Origin: Crateriforma spongiae
GTDB taxonomy: Bacteria; Planctomycetota; Planctomycetia; Pirellulales; Pirellulaceae
Assembly (NCBI RefSeq): GCF_012290005.1
Contig: NZ_JAAXMS010000004.1
Location: 248,001 to 312,000, forward strand
Direction of reading: 5' to 3'
Length of the DNA: 64,000 bases
Below, piece after piece: positions 62,778 to 64,000 of the stretch. The translations under genes and the position numbers were made by a program. The notes below the pieces were generated by a model, which was not told the DNA's origin, did no database searches, and saw only the letters and a program-made list of their open reading frames with translations. How positions within the stretch are numbered: the stretch's first letter is position 1; each line of letters begins with the position of its first letter.

Positions 62778-63355
62778 TTTCAAAAACCTTTACCGATCGA
62801 ACGTTTCGGTGTTTCCTGATTCGTGTTGTGAACTGGAATCACGCAATCGTGTCTGCGGTCGTCCACGCACCGGCGCACAGTTTTAACGATTCTGAGGATG
62901 TTAAAAGGTGGGCTCGCCCGATTGGGTGTACGCTCGGGCCTGCAGTAGGTGAAGTTGGGCTGCGTAATCGTCAAATCTGACAACATTGCATGGTGGTTGT
63001 GGGGTACCGCAAGTTTTGAATCCATTTGGTGACACCTGTGGCAAAACGTCGCCAAGAATAACTGTGACGGGACGACGATGCCGCATCGGTTTCCCCTGCT
63101 TCCCCACATCCGAGACGCTCGCGACCAACTGCCCTCCCTAACCTGGTCGTGTTCATCATCGCGGTATTGTCGTTTCGTTAATTTCTGCTCGCCTTAAACC
63201 GTGTTCCAACTTCTTTTCCCCCCCTGCTTTGGCACCGGTTTGATTGCCGATACGCGTCCGCCCCGCCTGTACCGGACGCGTGTCGGCATCCGAGCGGCTG
63301 AATGCATGATCAGTTGGCGTCTTTCAAGATGCGATGATTCTGCATTGGGTTGTTG
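62778..63355. other. 578-base gap, no gene, with a strong hairpin
   Basis: The gap lies upstream of the phosphofructokinase gene (leftward) and downstream of the hydrolase gene (also leftward). Short open frames appear unlikely as proteins. Its main feature is the 16-bp hairpin at 63245-63288. The remaining part is likely the phosphofructokinase promoter, where no clear box could be assigned. Confidence 0.55.
63245..63288 (-). terminator. Long hairpin (16-bp stem) after the hydrolase gene
   Basis: TGCCGATACGCGTCCG at 63245-63260 pairs with CGGACGCGTGTCGGCA at 63273-63288. All 16 positions match except one T:G wobble, and the loop is 12 bases. It begins about 68 bases past the stop of the hydrolase on the minus strand. 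No U-tract follows, so it may stabilise the 3' end instead of terminating transcription. Confidence 0.6.
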
Positions 63356-64000
63356 TTAGCGATGACGCGACGATTGACGTGTGCTTTGGATCCAAAGGGC
63401 GATCCGGTGCAACAAGTTGTCATCGACGGGGTCGTTGTGGTCCCAATCTTTGATTTCGATGAAGTGCCGCCGCGTGGTGGTCAATTCTGATTCCAAGTTG
63501 CGAGCGTGTTTGATCGGAACGATGCCGTCGTTGTCACCGTGAAGCTGTAGGATCGGGCCGTCAAAGTCCTTCAGACGTTCCACCGAATCAAAGCGTGTTT
63601 TCATCAGCCAACGGACCGGCAAAAACGGATACATGCCGGCAGCAACATCGACCAAGCGATCGAACGATCGTTCCAGAATGACGCCGGCGACCGGGCGATG
63701 CTGGGCCACCGCCGCGGCGCAACCGCCGCCGAGTGACGATCCATAAACGATGATGTCATCGGGCGCGATGTTGAATTCGTCGCACATCGCATCGACCGCG
63801 GCCAGCGAATCATCGACCAGCTTTCGTTCACTGGGCCGATGACCGTCTTCGTTGTAGCCGCGATACTCGGCGGCCAATACGGTGCAAGAGGTTGCGTCGG
63901 ACAGCCGCTGGATGAATCCCCGATTCCAAATGGCTTTGTTGCCGTTGCCATGAAAATAGATGATGTATCCACCGCCGTCGTGACGGACTAACTGGCCGGT
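63356..64000 (-). CDS. Alpha/beta hydrolase, 5' end outside the window
   Basis: The 3' part of a serine hydrolase gene; the frame is open to the window edge. Visible blocks in order: the oxyanion-hole HGNGNKAIWNRGF, VLAAEYRGYNEDGH, the nucleophile elbow GSSLGGG, the acid HGDNDGIVP, and the histidine in DWDHNDP. All three catalytic residues are therefore present. This resembles YqkD/bem46-like hydrolases, which often have an N-terminal membrane anchor. Anything before codon -41 relative to the internal TTG at 63877 is missing here. Substrate unknown. Confidence 0.87.
   Translation of the reverse strand, partial: TGQLVRHDGGGYIIYFHGNGNKAIWNRGFIQRLSDATSCTVLAAEYRGYNEDGHRPSERKLVDDSLAAVDAMCDEFNIAPDDIIVYGSSLGGGCAAAVAQHRPVAGVILERSFDRLVDVAAGMYPFLPVRWLMKTRFDSVERLKDFDGPILQLHGDNDGIVPIKHARNLESELTTTRRHFIEIKDWDHNDPVDDNLLHRIALWIQSTRQSSRHR

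Noticed and set aside
1-64000. Search for CRISPR arrays, transposases, integrases, phage genes, toxin-antitoxin and restriction systems
   Set aside because: No regularly spaced repeat arrays and no recognisable proteins of these kinds were found. Tandem repeats at 51.4 kb have no spacers.

Overview
The window looks like chromosomal DNA from a Pirellulaceae-type planctomycete (Rhodopirellula and relatives). This is inferred from gene content, not from a database match. The markers are a DUF1559 pilin-like protein, a DUF1501 plus DUF1549/DUF1553 cytochrome pair, a formylglycine sulfatase, ECF sigma factor/Ser-Thr kinase pairs, a tetrahydromethanopterin C1 enzyme, an exosortase beside a tyrosine autokinase, and many proteins of unknown function with signal peptides. 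No rRNA, tRNA, CRISPR array, phage gene or transposase was seen. Coding density is high and start codons include GTG and TTG.

Layout. 0.3-7 kb: exopolysaccharide-type module of BY-kinase, exosortase and TPR membrane protein. 7-11.3 kb: small membrane protein, large exported membrane protein and a translationally coupled ABC ATPase. 11.7-16.5 kb: TPR metalloprotease-like protein, DUF4159 protein and MoxR ATPase. 16.5-26 kb: PQQ-type propeller, sulfatase, exported pyruvyltransferase-like protein, DUF1501 and DUF1549/1553 proteins, and an EF-hand protein. 26.2-33.3 kb: ECF sigma factor, TPR kinase and a 1083-residue PDZ protein. 33.3-40 kb: tandem universal stress protein, secretin-like fragment, EgtD, PPi-type phosphofructokinase, porin and ribosome hibernation factor. 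40.3-44 kb: minus-strand run of OleC-like ligase, RimK-like ATP-grasp and Mch. 44-48.6 kb: Gly/Met-rich protein, four-ACT aspartokinase and an ApgM-type mutase homologue that may be a homoserine kinase. 49-51.4 kb: DUF1559 protein and two tandem paralogous lipoproteins. 51.8-58.5 kb: acyltransferase, histone-deacetylase-like protein, second ECF/kinase pair and a coupled RmlA. 58.5-64 kb: GNAT/FemAB-like protein, second PQQ propeller, a second phosphofructokinase with a different donor signature, and a truncated alpha/beta hydrolase.

Themes. Cell-surface polysaccharide work recurs (BY-kinase, exosortase, pyruvyltransferase-like protein, acyltransferase, RmlA, GNAT, sulfatase). Two sigma/kinase pairs suggest signal-controlled transcription, and the second is coupled to RmlA. 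Central metabolism shows two phosphofructokinases, an aspartate-pathway pair and an H4MPT C1 step.

Non-coding structure is unusually rich. There is a dispersed palindromic repeat (core CTTTCGC-GGA-GCGAAAG) in at least four intergenic regions, including a perfect 23-bp inverted repeat. There are also 55-bp tandem hairpin repeats starting beside a lipoprotein stop codon, a 47-bp near-identical direct repeat, a 16-bp-stem hairpin before the hydrolase end, and an intrinsic terminator closing a gene-free stretch that may encode a small RNA.
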